From Devosia sp. MC521 (lineage in GTDB: Bacteria > Pseudomonadota > Alphaproteobacteria > Rhizobiales > Devosiaceae), in assembly GCF_014127105.1 (NCBI RefSeq), contig NZ_CP059902.1, positions 1,583,001 through 1,647,000 on the forward strand: DNA of 64,000 bases. Reading direction: 5' to 3'. The position numbers and the translations under genes are program-made. Shown one piece after another: positions 38,820-49,262 of the stretch (position 1 is the stretch's first letter; every line of letters starts with the position of its first letter). The notes beneath the pieces were generated by a model that had not been told where the DNA came from, made no database searches, and saw only the letters and a list, made by a program, of their open reading frames with translations.

Positions 38820-40235
38820 TTAGTTGACGGTTACGTCGCCGAGTCGAGCCATGCTTTCTTCGCGGCCGATCAGCACCATTACCTCGAAAATCCCCGGAGA
38901 AACGGTGCGTCCGGTGAGTGCAGCACGCAGTGGCTGAGCAAGCTTGCCGAGCTTGAGACCCTTCTCTTCGGCCAGTTTGCGCATGACCGCATCGATCTCT
39001 GGCACTGACCAATCGGCAAGGCCCCCTAACGTATCAGCAACGCTTTTGAGCATCTCGCGATTTTCAGGGGTCAGCAATGCTGCAGCGGCCGAGTCAGGCG
39101 TGATCGGGCGGGTCGCGTAAATGAACTGCGCCAGGTCGATGAGCTCGAGGACAGTTTTCGCACGTGGCTGCAGTTCTGGCAGCGCGGCGAGCACCGAATT
39201 GTGGTTGGCAACCAGACCGGCGTGGTCTTCGGTGCGGCCGGTTTCAAGCGCGGTCGCGACCATGACCTCGTAGAGATACGCAGGCTCAGCAGCACGAATA
39301 TAGATGCCGTTGATGTTCGCCAGCTTATCGAAGTCAAACCGTGCCGCGCCCTTGTTGAGGGCTTCTAGGCTGAACCACTCAACCATCTGCTCGGTCGAGA
39401 AGATTTCTTCGTCGCCGTGGCTCCAGCCTAGGCGCGAGAGATAGTTGCGCATGGCTGCGGGCAGGTAGCCCATCTGGCGGTATTGTTCAGCGCCGAGTGC
39501 ACCGTGACGCTTGGAGAGCTTAGCGCCGTCAGGACCGTGGATCAGCGGAATATGCGCCATTTCCGGCACAGTCCAACCCATGGCGTTGTAAATGATGATT
39601 TGGCGGGCGGCATTGGTGAGGTGGTCGTCGCCACGGATAATGTGGGTGACGCCCATGTCATGGTCGTCGACAACCACGGCATGCATATAGGTCGGGGTGC
39701 CGTCCGAACGCAGGATGATGAAATCGTCGAGGTTTTCGGTCTTGAAGACGACATCGCCCTGGACATGGTCCTTGACGACGATTTCGCCAGACAGCGGAGC
39801 CTTGATGCGCACGACTGGCTTTACGCCTTCCGGCGCTTCGCTCACATCGCGGTCGCGCCAATAGCCATTGTAGCGCGGAGGCTTACCGGCAGCGCGCGCG
39901 TCTTCGCGCATCTTGTCGAGTTCTTCTGGCGAGCAGTAGCAATAGTAAGCGTGGCCCATCTTGACCAGCTCGTGAGCGACTTCCGCGTGGCGCGGTGCGC
40001 GTTCAAACTGGCTGATCGGTTCACCTTCCCAGTCGAGGCCCAGCCAAGTCAGGCCATCGATGAGCGCGACAACTGCAGCTTCGGTGGAACGCTCGCGGTC
40101 GGTGTCCTCGATACGCAGCAGCATCTTGCCGCCGGAGTGCTTTGCGAAAGCCCAGCTAAACAGGGCGGTACGAGCACCACCAATGTGCAGGTAACCGGTG
40201 GGGGATGGGGCGAAACGGGTTACGACCTGAGACAT
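38820..40235 (-). CDS. gltX: Glutamate--tRNA ligase
   Basis: This 471-aa class I synthetase charges tRNA-Glu, and in this group often tRNA-Gln as well. The HIGH-type motif is [17 protein letters not shown] and the KMSKS-type motif is KLSKRHGA. The ATG at 40235 gives the standard [14 protein letters not shown] start; the frame is open 20 codons further upstream without family support. It is divergent from comEC, with 74 bases between. Confidence 0.95.
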   Translation of the reverse strand: MSQVVTRFAPSPTGYLHIGGARTALFSWAFAKHSGGKMLLRIEDTDRERSTEAAVVALIDGLTWLGLDWEGEPISQFERAPRHAEVAHELVKMGHAYYCYCSPEELDKMREDARAAGKPPRYNGYWRDRDVSEAPEGVKPVVRIKAPLSGEIVVKDHVQGDVVFKTENLDDFIILRSDGTPTYMHAVVVDDHDMGVTHIIRGDDHLTNAARQIIIYNAMGWTVPEMAHIPLIHGPDGAKLSKRHGALGAEQYRQMGYLPAAMRNYLSRLGWSHGDEEIFSTEQMVEWFSLEALNKGAARFDFDKLANINGIYIRAAEPAYLYEVMVATALETGRTEDHAGLVANHNSVLAALPELQPRAKTVLELIDLAQFIYATRPITPDSAAAALLTPENREMLKSVADTLGGLADWSVPEIDAVMRKLAEEKGLKLGKLAQPLRAALTGRTVSPGIFEVMVLIGREESMARLGDVTVN

Positions 40236-40309
40236 GGTTCCAAGGAATTTTGAGGAAGTGTGCGGCGTGTGTACCATAGCCTTGGGGCAGCGCAAGGGCG
40301 AGGGCGCGC

Positions 40310-42466
40310 GTGGGGAGCGAACGAGTACCGATTTGGTCTCGGTTTAGGCCGATAAATGCCGGACTTTCCGGTGTTTTCGGTCAGGTTTTCCTGCGCCAAA
40401 TGATCGCTCACCCTTTGGCGACTGCGTATCAGAGACTTGTCGCGGAATTTGGCGCGGCCTTTGAGCAAAGGCGCGGTTTCGTGCTGCTGCCATTTTCGCT
40501 CATCGCGGGGATGATTGCCTATACCCTGCTGTTGGGGGAACCGCATTGGCTGGTTCTGGCGACCGGAGCGGTTGTTTGCGCTCTCGGTCTCGTCTGGGCA
40601 AGCTGGCGCGCGCCCATTGAGGGTATCCGGCTTATGGTGCAGCTATCAGCCCTGTGGGCCGGGTTTTGCCTCCTGCCGCTGCATGGAGCCCTCTTTGGTA
40701 CAGATATGCTGCGCACGCCTTTCTACGGGACCTATGAGGCGCGCGTTGATGAGGTGCTCGGTAGTGACGGCGGGCGGGCGCGGGTCATCATTTCAGCCAT
40801 CACCCCGGATGCAGAGGCGCGGGCGGTGCCGATCCGCCGGGCGCGGTTGATCTTGCCGGTGGATGTGCAGGTGGAGCCCGGCGACATCATTCGCGCCGCA
40901 ATGCGCTTTGCGCCTATTCCGGGCCCCGTGTTGCCGGGGGCATTCGATGGTCAATTCCATTCGTATTTCAACGGCGTAGGTGCATATGGAAATGTAACGA
41001 GCCAGTTTCAGCTGGTACGGAGCGGCGACGGTTTCGCGCTGGATCGGCGCGTACTGGCGCTCCGCACAGCCATTGCGGATCGGATAGACATGCACCTTGA
41101 TGACGCAACCGCAGCGATTGGCAAGGCCATGGTCGTGGGGGACCAGAGCGATATTGATGATGAAACACGGGAGGTTATGGCTGCATCGGGGCTTGCCCAT
41201 ATCTATTCGATTTCGGGCCTCCATCTCTCCATCGTCGCGGGAGGGATCTATTTCCTTGTGCGCCTGCTTCTTGCGTCTATTCCCCTCGCGGTCGGCTTGC
41301 CGGTAAAAAAGATTGCGGCGGTTGTCGGCTTGCTGTCCGCCTTTGCTTATCTGGCGCTCGCGGGTGGCATCGAAAATGTCCCGGCATTTCGCTCCACATT
41401 GATGCTGGCGCTGGTCTTTGGGGCGGTGTTGGCGGGGCGACAGGCCTTGACGATGCGTAACGTTGCGATTGCCGCTCTTGCCATTTTAGTCATTGATCCA
41501 GCGAGCATTTTCCGCCCGAGCTTTCAGCTGTCATTCGCCGCTGTCGTGGCATTGATCGGCGTTTATGAAATGCCGCTTGGCAAAATCCCCAAGTCCAGTG
41601 GGCGGTTCAGCCGGGTAGTGAGCCTTGTCTCGGCGACCGCTTGGACGAGCTTCATCGCCGGGGGCGCGACGATGCTTTTCTCGGCCTATCATTTTCAGCA
41701 AACAGCTCCATTGGGCGTGGTGGGCAATGTCTTGGCTTTGCCGTTTGTTAGCCTGATCATTATGCCGTTTGGCGTGGTGTCGGCCTTGGCCATTCCGCTC
41801 GGCCTTGATGCTGCGCCTTTTCAAATTATGGGCTGGGGCATCGACCGGATGGTCGATGTGGCAGAACTGGTCGCTGGCTGGAGTGAAGGGTTTACTGGTA
41901 ACCCATTGCTTGCAGAATGGACCTTGGTCGCTAGTGTTATCGCATTGGCGTGGTTTGCTTTTCTGCAAACGCGATGGCGATTTTTGGGCCCTATTGTCCT
42001 CGTGCCTCTGGTGCTTTTTTATGGCTGGGTACCACGGCCGGATATTCTAATCGCCGACACCACCCAGGCCGTCGCAATCCGGGATGGTGACGGATATGGG
42101 CTCGTTACGGGACGCGCTGGGAGTTTTGCCGTGGAAGTCTGGGAGCAGCATTTTCAGACGGAAATCAGCGCGCAGCACAGCACCACAAGATGCGACGACC
42201 TTGCGTGTGTTTCCGATCAGAACGGCTATAGCGTCGCGACAATAAAGAACGCCGCCGCCTTTGCCGAAGACGGCGGGCGGCATGATCTCGTCATAACCCG
42301 CCTTAGAGCGCCCGTATTCTGCACTAGCGCAGGCCAGATCATCGACGCGGATCAGTTAGCCCGAGGTGGCGTACACAGTTTGGTTTGGAATGATGAGGCA
42401 GGCCGTTTTGATCTTCGGCCTGCGCTCACAAATCTCAACCGCCCGTGGAGAGCCTTGCAACGGTAA
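40310..42466 (+). CDS. ComEC/Rec2 family competence protein
   Basis: This 718-aa polytopic inner-membrane protein is related to the DNA-uptake channel ComEC. It has an N-terminal OB-like domain (DUF4131) and a central competence domain with the [20 protein letters not shown] motif near residue 300. The C-terminus does not show the HxHxDH metallo-beta-lactamase motif of full-length ComEC. The start is GTG 40310 or ATG 40400; neither has a clear ribosome binding site. Its last 32 bases overlap the convergent GH42 gene. Function in transformation is unproven. Confidence 0.85.
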   Translation: MGSERVPIWSRFRPINAGLSGVFGQVFLRQMIAHPLATAYQRLVAEFGAAFEQRRGFVLLPFSLIAGMIAYTLLLGEPHWLVLATGAVVCALGLVWASWRAPIEGIRLMVQLSALWAGFCLLPLHGALFGTDMLRTPFYGTYEARVDEVLGSDGGRARVIISAITPDAEARAVPIRRARLILPVDVQVEPGDIIRAAMRFAPIPGPVLPGAFDGQFHSYFNGVGAYGNVTSQFQLVRSGDGFALDRRVLALRTAIADRIDMHLDDATAAIGKAMVVGDQSDIDDETREVMAASGLAHIYSISGLHLSIVAGGIYFLVRLLLASIPLAVGLPVKKIAAVVGLLSAFAYLALAGGIENVPAFRSTLMLALVFGAVLAGRQALTMRNVAIAALAILVIDPASIFRPSFQLSFAAVVALIGVYEMPLGKIPKSSGRFSRVVSLVSATAWTSFIAGGATMLFSAYHFQQTAPLGVVGNVLALPFVSLIIMPFGVVSALAIPLGLDAAPFQIMGWGIDRMVDVAELVAGWSEGFTGNPLLAEWTLVASVIALAWFAFLQTRWRFLGPIVLVPLVLFYGWVPRPDILIADTTQAVAIRDGDGYGLVTGRAGSFAVEVWEQHFQTEISAQHSTTRCDDLACVSDQNGYSVATIKNAAAFAEDGGRHDLVITRLRAPVFCTSAGQIIDADQLARGGVHSLVWNDEAGRFDLRPALTNLNRPWRALQR

Positions 42467-44390
42467 CACCAGCGCTTTCGATTTCTGGTCCGCCCAAAGC
42501 ATAACCGCTCTCATCTGGTGCGGGGATAAGTGTTTGGGTCGTGGTGCCGTAGTTGACGTAGATGCGGAACTTTCCACGGGTTCGGCAGCGCACGCCCGCA
42601 GGAATATTCAGCACCGGCACATCGGCCTCGGCGATCAGGTAATCGGCAATGCGCTGGACCAAAGCGCGGTCGCCGCTTGCGGTCTGGTAGAAGATCTTGC
42701 CCTGCGAGAGGAGAACCGGAACGCCTTCAACGTCCTCGATAATGACCTCGGCACCGCCTTCGGTTTTTTCCCGCCAAAGCTGTGTCTCGCCGCCACCGCG
42801 AACGGTAACCGAGACGCCACGCGGCAGGCTGTCGACCCGCGCAACTTTCACGTCGAGAAGGTTTTGCGGCAAGTCGGGCCCGAGACGCTTGGGCGTGATG
42901 TAGTTCTGATCCTTAGAGCCCGTGCGTGGCCCGATGAGGAGATGCCCCTCAAAGCTTTCTACAGCGGTGCGTAGCGCGTCGGTCCAAGCGAACAGGGCTG
43001 GCAGAGCGACGATGTCATAACCCTCAAAACTCGTGGTTTTGGGTGAAAGGACATCAACGTCGAGGCCGTGTTTGCGGAAAGCCGAATAGAGTTCGCGCAC
43101 GTGATTGCCGTGCTTAAACCCTTGCGCTTGCGGCATGATCTCCCATGCCCATTCGCTCTGGTAATCATAGACCAGCGCGACGCGGCCCTTATTGGCGAGG
43201 CCATCCAAGCCGATGTCGCGTAACTCTTGAGCGACCTGTGTCGCCTCGTGATAGGCCGGGGCTGGTTCGCTATCGGGACGGAGCAGGCCCGCGTGCATCT
43301 GCTCTTGGGCCATGGGGGCCTGCCGCCAACGGAAGTAAGAAACCACTTCTGCGCCGTGTGCAAAGGCTTCCCACGCCCAAAGACGTGCCATGCCAGGCAA
43401 AGGGTCGGGATTAGCAAAAGCCCAGTTCACCGGGCCAGGTTGCTGCTCCATGATCCACCAGCGGCCATGCCCGACCGTGCGGTAGAGATCATGGTGGAAG
43501 GCAGCATTGTCCGGATCGCCTTGGCGCAGGTACTGGCGCTTGGTTTCCGCACTCTCATCGGACATCGCAAGGTGACCGATGGGATAGCTGTCCCACGAGG
43601 CGATATCGAGTGTTTCGGCCACATCATAGTGGTCGAACTCGGCATAACGGCTCATGAAATTATGGATGACCGGCAGGTCTGGGCGCTGGGCCTTGAGAAT
43701 GTCGAATTGGACAGCATTGAAAGCCGCGACCTGATCGGAGGCATAGCGGCGGAAATCTAGCTCATGGCCCGGTGTGGCTTCGCAGACCAAAAGATTAGGC
43801 AGCTCGATCTGATCGAAGCGATTGTATTCCATCGACCAGAAGACATTGCCCCACGCCTGATTAAGCGCGTCGATCGTGCCGTATTTCTTTTCAAGCCAGA
43901 GGCGGAAACCAGCTTCAGCAGCAGGTGAATAGGAATAGGTCGTGCCGTGGCAGCCATATTCATTGTCGGTCTGCCAGCCAATGAGGGCAGGGTGATCGCC
44001 AACGCGTTCAGCGACGATCCTTGTGATCCGTGCAGCCTCTTCACGATAGCCAAGGTGAGAGAAATCGTAATGGCGGCGGGAGCCGAAGCCACGCCGCCGT
44101 CCCTGCGCATCCACTGCGAACATATCTGGGTGTTTGTCCGCCATCCAGCGCGGCGGGGTCGCCGTGGGTGTGCCGACAATGACCTTAAGGCCATGTTTGT
44201 GCAGTACGTCCATCGACCGAATAAGCCAATCGAACTGTAAATTGCCGGGCGTAGGCTCAAGGCGTGACCAGGCGAATTCGCCGATCCGCACGATTTTGAT
44301 CCCGACTTCGGCCATGCGGCGGGCGTCTGCGTCCCACCAATCTTCTGGCCAATGTTCGGGATAGTAGCAAACGCCCAATGCAGGGTACAT
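42435..44390 (-). CDS. Beta-galactosidase, glycoside hydrolase family 42
   Basis: This 651-aa cytosolic-type enzyme (no signal peptide) should hydrolyse terminal beta-galactosides. It starts LGVCYYPEHWPEDWW, typical for GH42. The acid/base Glu144 is in WQTDNEYG and the nucleophile Glu315 in WWIMEQQPGPVNW, at family spacing; trimerisation and small beta domains follow. It is last in an apparent operon with dgoK, dgoA and the lactonase, and would supply galactose to it. The 3' end overlaps comEC. Confidence 0.92.
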   Translation of the reverse strand: MYPALGVCYYPEHWPEDWWDADARRMAEVGIKIVRIGEFAWSRLEPTPGNLQFDWLIRSMDVLHKHGLKVIVGTPTATPPRWMADKHPDMFAVDAQGRRRGFGSRRHYDFSHLGYREEAARITRIVAERVGDHPALIGWQTDNEYGCHGTTYSYSPAAEAGFRLWLEKKYGTIDALNQAWGNVFWSMEYNRFDQIELPNLLVCEATPGHELDFRRYASDQVAAFNAVQFDILKAQRPDLPVIHNFMSRYAEFDHYDVAETLDIASWDSYPIGHLAMSDESAETKRQYLRQGDPDNAAFHHDLYRTVGHGRWWIMEQQPGPVNWAFANPDPLPGMARLWAWEAFAHGAEVVSYFRWRQAPMAQEQMHAGLLRPDSEPAPAYHEATQVAQELRDIGLDGLANKGRVALVYDYQSEWAWEIMPQAQGFKHGNHVRELYSAFRKHGLDVDVLSPKTTSFEGYDIVALPALFAWTDALRTAVESFEGHLLIGPRTGSKDQNYITPKRLGPDLPQNLLDVKVARVDSLPRGVSVTVRGGGETQLWREKTEGGAEVIIEDVEGVPVLLSQGKIFYQTASGDRALVQRIADYLIAEADVPVLNIPAGVRCRTRGKFRIYVNYGTTTQTLIPAPDESGYALGGPEIESAGVTVARLSTGG

Positions 44391-44397
44391 CTCGTCC

Positions 44398-45273
44398 TCA
44401 GAGCTCTATAGTTGGTTCCGGTAGTCCCGCCACGTCGAGGTCGATGTAGAAGAGGCCACCGGCAACTTTTTCTGCGGCCAGTTGGTCTTCCGACAACGTC
44501 TTATTGGCGGTCGTGATGAAGAGGCGCTTCAAGTCCTTGCCGCCAAATGCGGGGCAGGTGACCTGACTGACGGGCACTTCAATAATGCGGTCTATTGTGC
44601 CGTCTGGGGCATAACGGATGACACAGTTGCCGCCCCAGCGGGCGTTCCAGAGATATCCTTCGCTGTCGACAACAGCGCCATCGGGATAGCCGCGGTCGTT
44701 CGAGACGTCAGCGAAAGCTTCCCATTCGCCGACAGGCAGGCCTGTTTCCGGGTCTGTCGCGACGATGAGGATTTTCTGGGTTGGTGTGTCGGTCCAGTAG
44801 GCGCGCTTTCCGTCGGCGGTGAAGCAAGCAGCATTGGGAATGGCGGCCGCAGAACGGATTTGCGTCAGCTTCCCCTTACGGAAGTGATAGAGCGCGCCTT
44901 CGGCTGGGCCTTCATCCTTGACCATGGTGCCGATCCAATAGCCGCCTGATGGATGGAGGCGACAGTCATTGGAGCGGTTACCCGGCTTATCGGCTTCAAT
45001 AGCGACGATGAGGCGGCTCTCACCGGTGACGAGATTGAAACGCTTTAGCCCCGTTTCCGTCGCCAAGGCGAGTTCATCCGCCGAGATGATTGCAGCGGCG
45101 GTGACGATCTCGTCAAATGCCCAGCTTTCCTGATCCTTGCCATTTTCGTCGACGGCAAAGAGGGTTTGATTATTGATATCAAACCAGAAGAGTTTTTCGC
45201 GGTGTGGGTGCCAGAATGGCCCTTCACCAAGGGCGCATTGGCTATCTAACAGTAACTGTGCGGTATCGCTCAC
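44398..45273 (-). CDS. SMP-30/gluconolactonase family sugar lactonase (GTG start)
   Basis: This 291-aa six-bladed beta-propeller belongs to the SMP-30/LRE family, which hydrolyses aldonolactones with a divalent metal. The metal-site features are the leading Glu in CALGEGPFWHP, the NDCRLHPSGGYWIGTM segment and SNDRGYPDGAVVDSEGYLW. Between dgoA (stop overlaps this GTG) and the beta-galactosidase, it is most likely a galactonolactonase. That substrate is inferred from context. Confidence 0.88.
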   Translation of the reverse strand: MSDTAQLLLDSQCALGEGPFWHPHREKLFWFDINNQTLFAVDENGKDQESWAFDEIVTAAAIISADELALATETGLKRFNLVTGESRLIVAIEADKPGNRSNDCRLHPSGGYWIGTMVKDEGPAEGALYHFRKGKLTQIRSAAAIPNAACFTADGKRAYWTDTPTQKILIVATDPETGLPVGEWEAFADVSNDRGYPDGAVVDSEGYLWNARWGGNCVIRYAPDGTIDRIIEVPVSQVTCPAFGGKDLKRLFITTANKTLSEDQLAAEKVAGGLFYIDLDVAGLPEPTIEL

Positions 45274-45881
45274 GCCTTAGCTCCTTTGTCATAGGAGGCC
45301 ACGGCTAGTTTGGCGCGTTCCGAAACCTCGGCGACACTCATGCCGGGCTTAAAGATGTAGGTGCCAAGGCCAAAGCCAGTGCAACCGACAGCGAAGAACT
45401 CGTGGAAGTTATCCGGGTTGGCGCCGCCCACAGCATAGGTTGGAACGGCAGGCGGCAGGACGGCCTTAACAGCCTTGATGCCTTTGGAGCCCAGAACTTC
45501 TGCCGGGAAGAATTTTAGGCCTGTCGCACCATTGCGAATGGCGGTGAACGCATCGGTGGGTGAGAAGACGCCGGGATAGGAGGCCATGCCTTGGGCTAGG
45601 GTTTCCTTGATCACCTCCGGATTGGTGTCAGGCGAGACGATGAAGACGCCACCGGCAGCCTTGACGTTACGGACGTCTTCAACGGAAAGCACCGTGCCTG
45701 CGCCAATGTCCGCACGGTCTGAAAGCGCCTCTGCCGCACGGCGAATGCTTTCGAGTGCGTTGGGCGAATTGAGCGGAACTTCAATCAGGGTAATGCCAGC
45801 ATCCACGAGCGCGGTGCAGACGGCAACAGCTTCGTCGTTCTTGAGGCCACGCAGGATGGCGATGATGTGACGGTGGTTCAT
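45270..45881 (-). CDS. dgoA: 2-dehydro-3-deoxy-6-phosphogalactonate aldolase
   Basis: This 203-aa class I aldolase of the KDPG/KDPGal family yields pyruvate and glyceraldehyde 3-phosphate. It has the early catalytic Glu in LIEVPLNSPN and the Schiff-base Lys in GATGLKFFPAE. It starts two bases after dgoK with AGGAG upstream and overlaps the lactonase start. The KDPGal rather than KDPG assignment rests on the dgoK neighbour and on the sequence type. Confidence 0.93.
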   Translation of the reverse strand: MNHRHIIAILRGLKNDEAVAVCTALVDAGITLIEVPLNSPNALESIRRAAEALSDRADIGAGTVLSVEDVRNVKAAGGVFIVSPDTNPEVIKETLAQGMASYPGVFSPTDAFTAIRNGATGLKFFPAEVLGSKGIKAVKAVLPPAVPTYAVGGANPDNFHEFFAVGCTGFGLGTYIFKPGMSVAEVSERAKLAVASYDKGAKA

Positions 45882-45883
45882 AC

Positions 45884-46801
45884 TTATACTCCTGCGATGC
45901 CGGTGCGCGCGGCCTTAAGGCCTGCGAGCATGACGTCTGTAACATTTACGATACGGCTCGAAGCGCCGGTCATGCCCAGCACGCGGGCATAAAGCGCGCA
46001 CAGAGTGTGTGAGCCGATGAGGGGGACGGGGTCGTAACCGATCTTGGAACGGTTGGCGGCGATCTCAGAGCCAATGAGGAGGCCCGAGAGATAGCCTGCG
46101 CACCATGCCGAGCTCCGACCGGAGAGAAGAGCGCTGGCGCGAGCGGCGAACAGCTGCCCGATCAAATTCTCGGGGTGTTCGAGGCCCTTGCTGGCGCCAT
46201 AGACAAACCCGTCATCGCGATCCGCAGTGGTGAGGTCGCCCTGTAGGGAATGGCGAAGCACGGAATGGGTCTTGAGTAGATCAAACATCTCGCCGGTCAT
46301 GGCCGTCGAGAAGCTCTCGATCTTGGTGCCGGAGAGCTTGGCCCACTTGGAGTGGGTGCCGGGCATGCAGACGAGACCGGAATAGTCGGGAGAGATTGCC
46401 GCGAGCCCAAGGAGCTGAGTCTCCTCGCCGCGCATGACGTCATCGCTACCGTGGCGCTGGCATACGCCGGGCAAAATGGAGACGCGCAAGCCGCCAGCCA
46501 TTTCGGGATGGACCGCACCCGCGGCCAAGTCTTTAAGGTCGGTAGGGGCTTCAAGGTAAGGCGCTTCGAGCCAGCCTTGGCGGGCGCCTGCCATGCCACA
46601 GATCAACACTTCGTCTGGCGATGTCGCCAAGCCTAACTGGCCGATTGTTTCTGTTAGTGCGCCAGGGAAAGCATCGGGGGTCAACTTGCCCATGCCTTTG
46701 TCCGAGCTTGCTGTTCCGATTACGGAACCATCGCCGTCCAGCGCCCAAGCCCTTAAATTTGAGGTGCCCCAGTCAACAGTGACCCATGCTCCTGATTGCA
46801 T
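45884..46801 (-). CDS. dgoK: 2-dehydro-3-deoxygalactonokinase
   Basis: This 305-aa kinase phosphorylates 2-keto-3-deoxy-D-galactonate at C6. The phosphate-1 motif is VDWGTSNLRAWAL at the start, followed by CGMAGARQGW and MPGTHSKWAKL, all typical of DgoK. ATG 46801 was chosen over the longer frame from 46855 because it gives the standard start just before the nucleotide motif. It is the first gene of the minus-strand galactose operon and is divergent from the dehydratase. Confidence 0.93.
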   Translation of the reverse strand: MQSGAWVTVDWGTSNLRAWALDGDGSVIGTASSDKGMGKLTPDAFPGALTETIGQLGLATSPDEVLICGMAGARQGWLEAPYLEAPTDLKDLAAGAVHPEMAGGLRVSILPGVCQRHGSDDVMRGEETQLLGLAAISPDYSGLVCMPGTHSKWAKLSGTKIESFSTAMTGEMFDLLKTHSVLRHSLQGDLTTADRDDGFVYGASKGLEHPENLIGQLFAARASALLSGRSSAWCAGYLSGLLIGSEIAANRSKIGYDPVPLIGSHTLCALYARVLGMTGASSRIVNVTDVMLAGLKAARTGIAGV

Positions 46802-46957
46802 CACTTCGTAGTCCCTCCAAGTCTGCGGCGCGAACGTAAAGCCGGAGACCGACACTGACTAGCCCGTTCTTGTATGGCTTAACCGCAACTGCCCGATTGC
46901 ACCGCGCGCTGAGTAAGGTGGAATGCGCCGAAAATCAGATTCTCACGGTGTTTAGAG

Positions 46958-46969
46958 TCATTTGTATGA
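46958..46969. promoter_or_regulatory. Possible operator in the dgoK/dehydratase divergent region
   Basis: TCATTTGTATGA has perfect TCAT/ATGA arms around TTGT in the 267-bp divergent intergenic region. It resembles sites of FCD-type GntR regulators, which often control sugar-acid genes. No regulator gene is nearby, and the site is short enough to arise by chance. Confidence 0.25.
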
Positions 46970-47068
46970 TTTTAAGCTACGGCCCCGTTCCATTCCAGAA
47001 TTGCCGTGCTAGAACAGGAGCAAACAGACCCCAGTGCTCCGCAGGGCGGAGAACCAAGGAATTGATCT

Positions 47069-48877
47069 ATGACGGTAGATAACAGCGGCAATGGCGGCCG
47101 GAAGCTGCGCTCGCGTGCGTGGTTCGATAATCCCGACAATCCAGACATGACCGCGCTCTATCTTGAGCGCTACATGAACTATGGTGTGTCGCGCGAAGAG
47201 CTGCAGTCCGACAAGCCGATCATCGGCATCGCGCAGACCGGCTCCGACCTAAGCCCTTGTAACCGTCACCATATCGTTCTGGCTGAACGTCTGCGCGAAG
47301 GTATTCGCGAAGCAGGCGGTATCGCCATTGAGTTTCCGGTTCACCCGATTCAGGAAACCGGTAAGCGCCCGACGGCAGGTCTTGACCGTAACCTGGCCTA
47401 TTTGGGCCTCGTGGAAGTTCTCTACGGCTATCCGCTGGACGGCGTGGTGCTGACCATTGGTTGCGACAAGACCACACCCGCCATGCTGATGGGCGCGGCG
47501 ACGGTCAATATTCCGGCGATTGCTCTCTCGGTTGGCCCGATGTTGAACGGCTGGCATAAGGGCGAACGCACGGGTTCTGGCACCATCGTCTGGAAGGCCC
47601 GCCAGCTGCTCGCCGCTGGCGAGATCGACTATCCAAAGTTCATTGAACTGGTTGCGTCTTCGGCCCCGTCGACTGGCTATTGCAACACCATGGGAACAGC
47701 GACAACGATGAACTCGCTGGCTGAAGCTCTCGGAATGCAGTTGCCGGGTTCAGCAGCGATTCCAGCGCCTTATCGTGACCGTCAGGAAATGGCCTATCGC
47801 ACTGGCAAGCGTGCGGTAGAGATGGTTCGTGAAGACCTCAAGCCATCGGACATTCTGACCAAGGAAAACTTCCTCAACGCTATCGTGGTCAATTCGGCCA
47901 TCGGCGGCTCGACCAATGCGCCAATCCATATCAATGCGATTGCCAAGCATATTGGTGTCGACCTCAATATCGACGAGTGGCAGGAGCATGGGCACAAGGT
48001 GCCGCTCTTGGTGAACTTGCAGCCAGCGGGTGAATATCTCGGTGAGGACTATTACCACGCGGGCGGTGTGCCTGCGGTGGTGAATGAGCTGATGAAACAA
48101 AAGCTTATCCACGAGAACGCCCCAACCGTGAACGGCAAATCGATTGGCGAAAACTGCCGAAATCGTCCGATTGAAGACGACAAGGTCATCCGTCATTTCG
48201 ACAATCCGATGAAGGCGGAAGCGGGCTTCCTCGTGTTGCGCGGGAACCTCTTCGACAACGCCATTATGAAGACTTCGGTGATCAGCCCCGAGTTCCGCGA
48301 GCGCTATCTCTCGGATCCGCAGCATCCGGGCATGTTTGAGGGCAAGGCGGTGGTGTTTGATGGTCCTGAAGACTATCACCACCGGATCGACGATCCCTCG
48401 CTCGCTATCGATGAACACACGCTGCTGTTCATGCGCGGTGCGGGGCCAATCGGCTATCCAGGCGCTGCGGAAGTCGTGAACATGCGTCCGCCTAGCTATC
48501 TGATTAAGAAGGGCATTTCGTCCCTTGCTTGTATCGGTGATGGTCGTCAGTCGGGCACGTCGGGTTCGCCTTCGATCCTCAACGCGTCGCCTGAAGCGGC
48601 GGCTGGTGGCAACCTCGCGATCCTGCGGACGGGCGACCGGGTGCGGATCGACCTCAATAAGGGGGAAGCTGACATCCTCATCTCGGACGAGGAAATCGCT
48701 GCTCGCCGTTTGGATCTGAATGCAGAGGGCGGATATAAATTCCCCAAGCATCAGACCCCTTGGCAGGAAATCCAACGCGGCCTGGTCGGCCAATTGGGCG
48801 ACGGCGCCATTCTGCGTGGTGCCGACAAGTACCAGCGCATTGCCCAGACCGAAGGTCTGCCACGCGACAATCACTAA
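47069..48877 (+). CDS. IlvD/Edd family sugar-acid dehydratase, D-xylonate dehydratase (XylD) type
   Basis: This 602-aa Fe-S dehydratase converts an aldonate to its 2-keto-3-deoxy form. The likely cluster cysteines are in [17 protein letters not shown] and [12 protein letters not shown]. The N-terminus ([20 protein letters not shown]) and the C-terminal TPWQEI segment ending LPRDNH closely resemble Caulobacter XylD as I recall it. Next to dgoK, dgoA and a lactonase, the in vivo substrate may instead be D-galactonate, in place of the enolase-family DgoD. AAGGA lies eight bases before ATG 47069; a terminator follows. Confidence 0.88.
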   Translation: MTVDNSGNGGRKLRSRAWFDNPDNPDMTALYLERYMNYGVSREELQSDKPIIGIAQTGSDLSPCNRHHIVLAERLREGIREAGGIAIEFPVHPIQETGKRPTAGLDRNLAYLGLVEVLYGYPLDGVVLTIGCDKTTPAMLMGAATVNIPAIALSVGPMLNGWHKGERTGSGTIVWKARQLLAAGEIDYPKFIELVASSAPSTGYCNTMGTATTMNSLAEALGMQLPGSAAIPAPYRDRQEMAYRTGKRAVEMVREDLKPSDILTKENFLNAIVVNSAIGGSTNAPIHINAIAKHIGVDLNIDEWQEHGHKVPLLVNLQPAGEYLGEDYYHAGGVPAVVNELMKQKLIHENAPTVNGKSIGENCRNRPIEDDKVIRHFDNPMKAEAGFLVLRGNLFDNAIMKTSVISPEFRERYLSDPQHPGMFEGKAVVFDGPEDYHHRIDDPSLAIDEHTLLFMRGAGPIGYPGAAEVVNMRPPSYLIKKGISSLACIGDGRQSGTSGSPSILNASPEAAAGGNLAILRTGDRVRIDLNKGEADILISDEEIAARRLDLNAEGGYKFPKHQTPWQEIQRGLVGQLGDGAILRGADKYQRIAQTEGLPRDNH

Positions 48878-48893
48878 GCGCGATATGCGTGAG

Positions 48894-48920
48894 AAAGGGC
48901 CCGCGAAAGCGGGCCTTTTT
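48894..48920 (+). terminator. Rho-independent terminator after the dehydratase
   Basis: A stem of about 11 bp with GGCCCGC / GCGGGCC core, a GAAA tetraloop and a TTTTT tail lies 17 bases after the stop codon. Confidence 0.92.
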
Positions 48921-49222
48921 ATGCGTCCAGCCAGCGTGGCCGCGATTGGCCTATCTGTGGCTTTTGGCTGGCACTTATGGGCGTCAGCTTTGGCGCGGAC
49001 ATGGCCTTTTAGGGCGCGAAGGGGCGCGTTCTTTAGAGCGGGGATATATGAAAATGGAGGCGGCGCTCGGGCTTAGCCGTGAGCGCAATGCTCGGCTTTG
49101 CGCGTGTACTGGCTCAGCGCCTGTGATGTCGAAGGTCGGCGAGCGGGCGTTGGAAGAATATACGCCACTCCGGGGCGCGGGGAGTATCGTGGAGGCGTGT
49201 TACAAGAACCAACGCTGCGCAG
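48921..49222. other. Intergenic region between the dehydratase and lexA without a gene
   Basis: Open frames here (for example + strand 48760-49299) have no start context, run antisense into lexA, and resemble no family. One hairpin, GCGCTC/GAGCGC with an inner GGC-TTA-GCC (49063-49086), is visible. I see no promoter or coding signal that I would support. Confidence 0.5.
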
Positions 49223-49253
49223 AACAAAGGGGCAGAGTTTTTCAACTTGCCCC
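49223..49253 (-). terminator. Terminator of lexA
   Basis: Read on the minus strand, GGGGCA-AGTT-GAAA-AACT-C-TGCCCC forms a strong stem with one bulge, starting 10 bases after the lexA stop and followed by TTTGTT. Confidence 0.8.
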
Positions 49254-49262
49254 TCCGCCAAT

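Noticed and set aside
46870..47082. 70-codon ORF in the dgoK/dehydratase intergenic region
   Set aside because: Runs into the dehydratase start in another frame; no ribosome binding site or family match.
47750..48874. 374-codon minus-strand ORF opposite the IlvD/Edd dehydratase
   Set aside because: Antisense shadow; all cluster cysteines and family motifs are on the plus strand.
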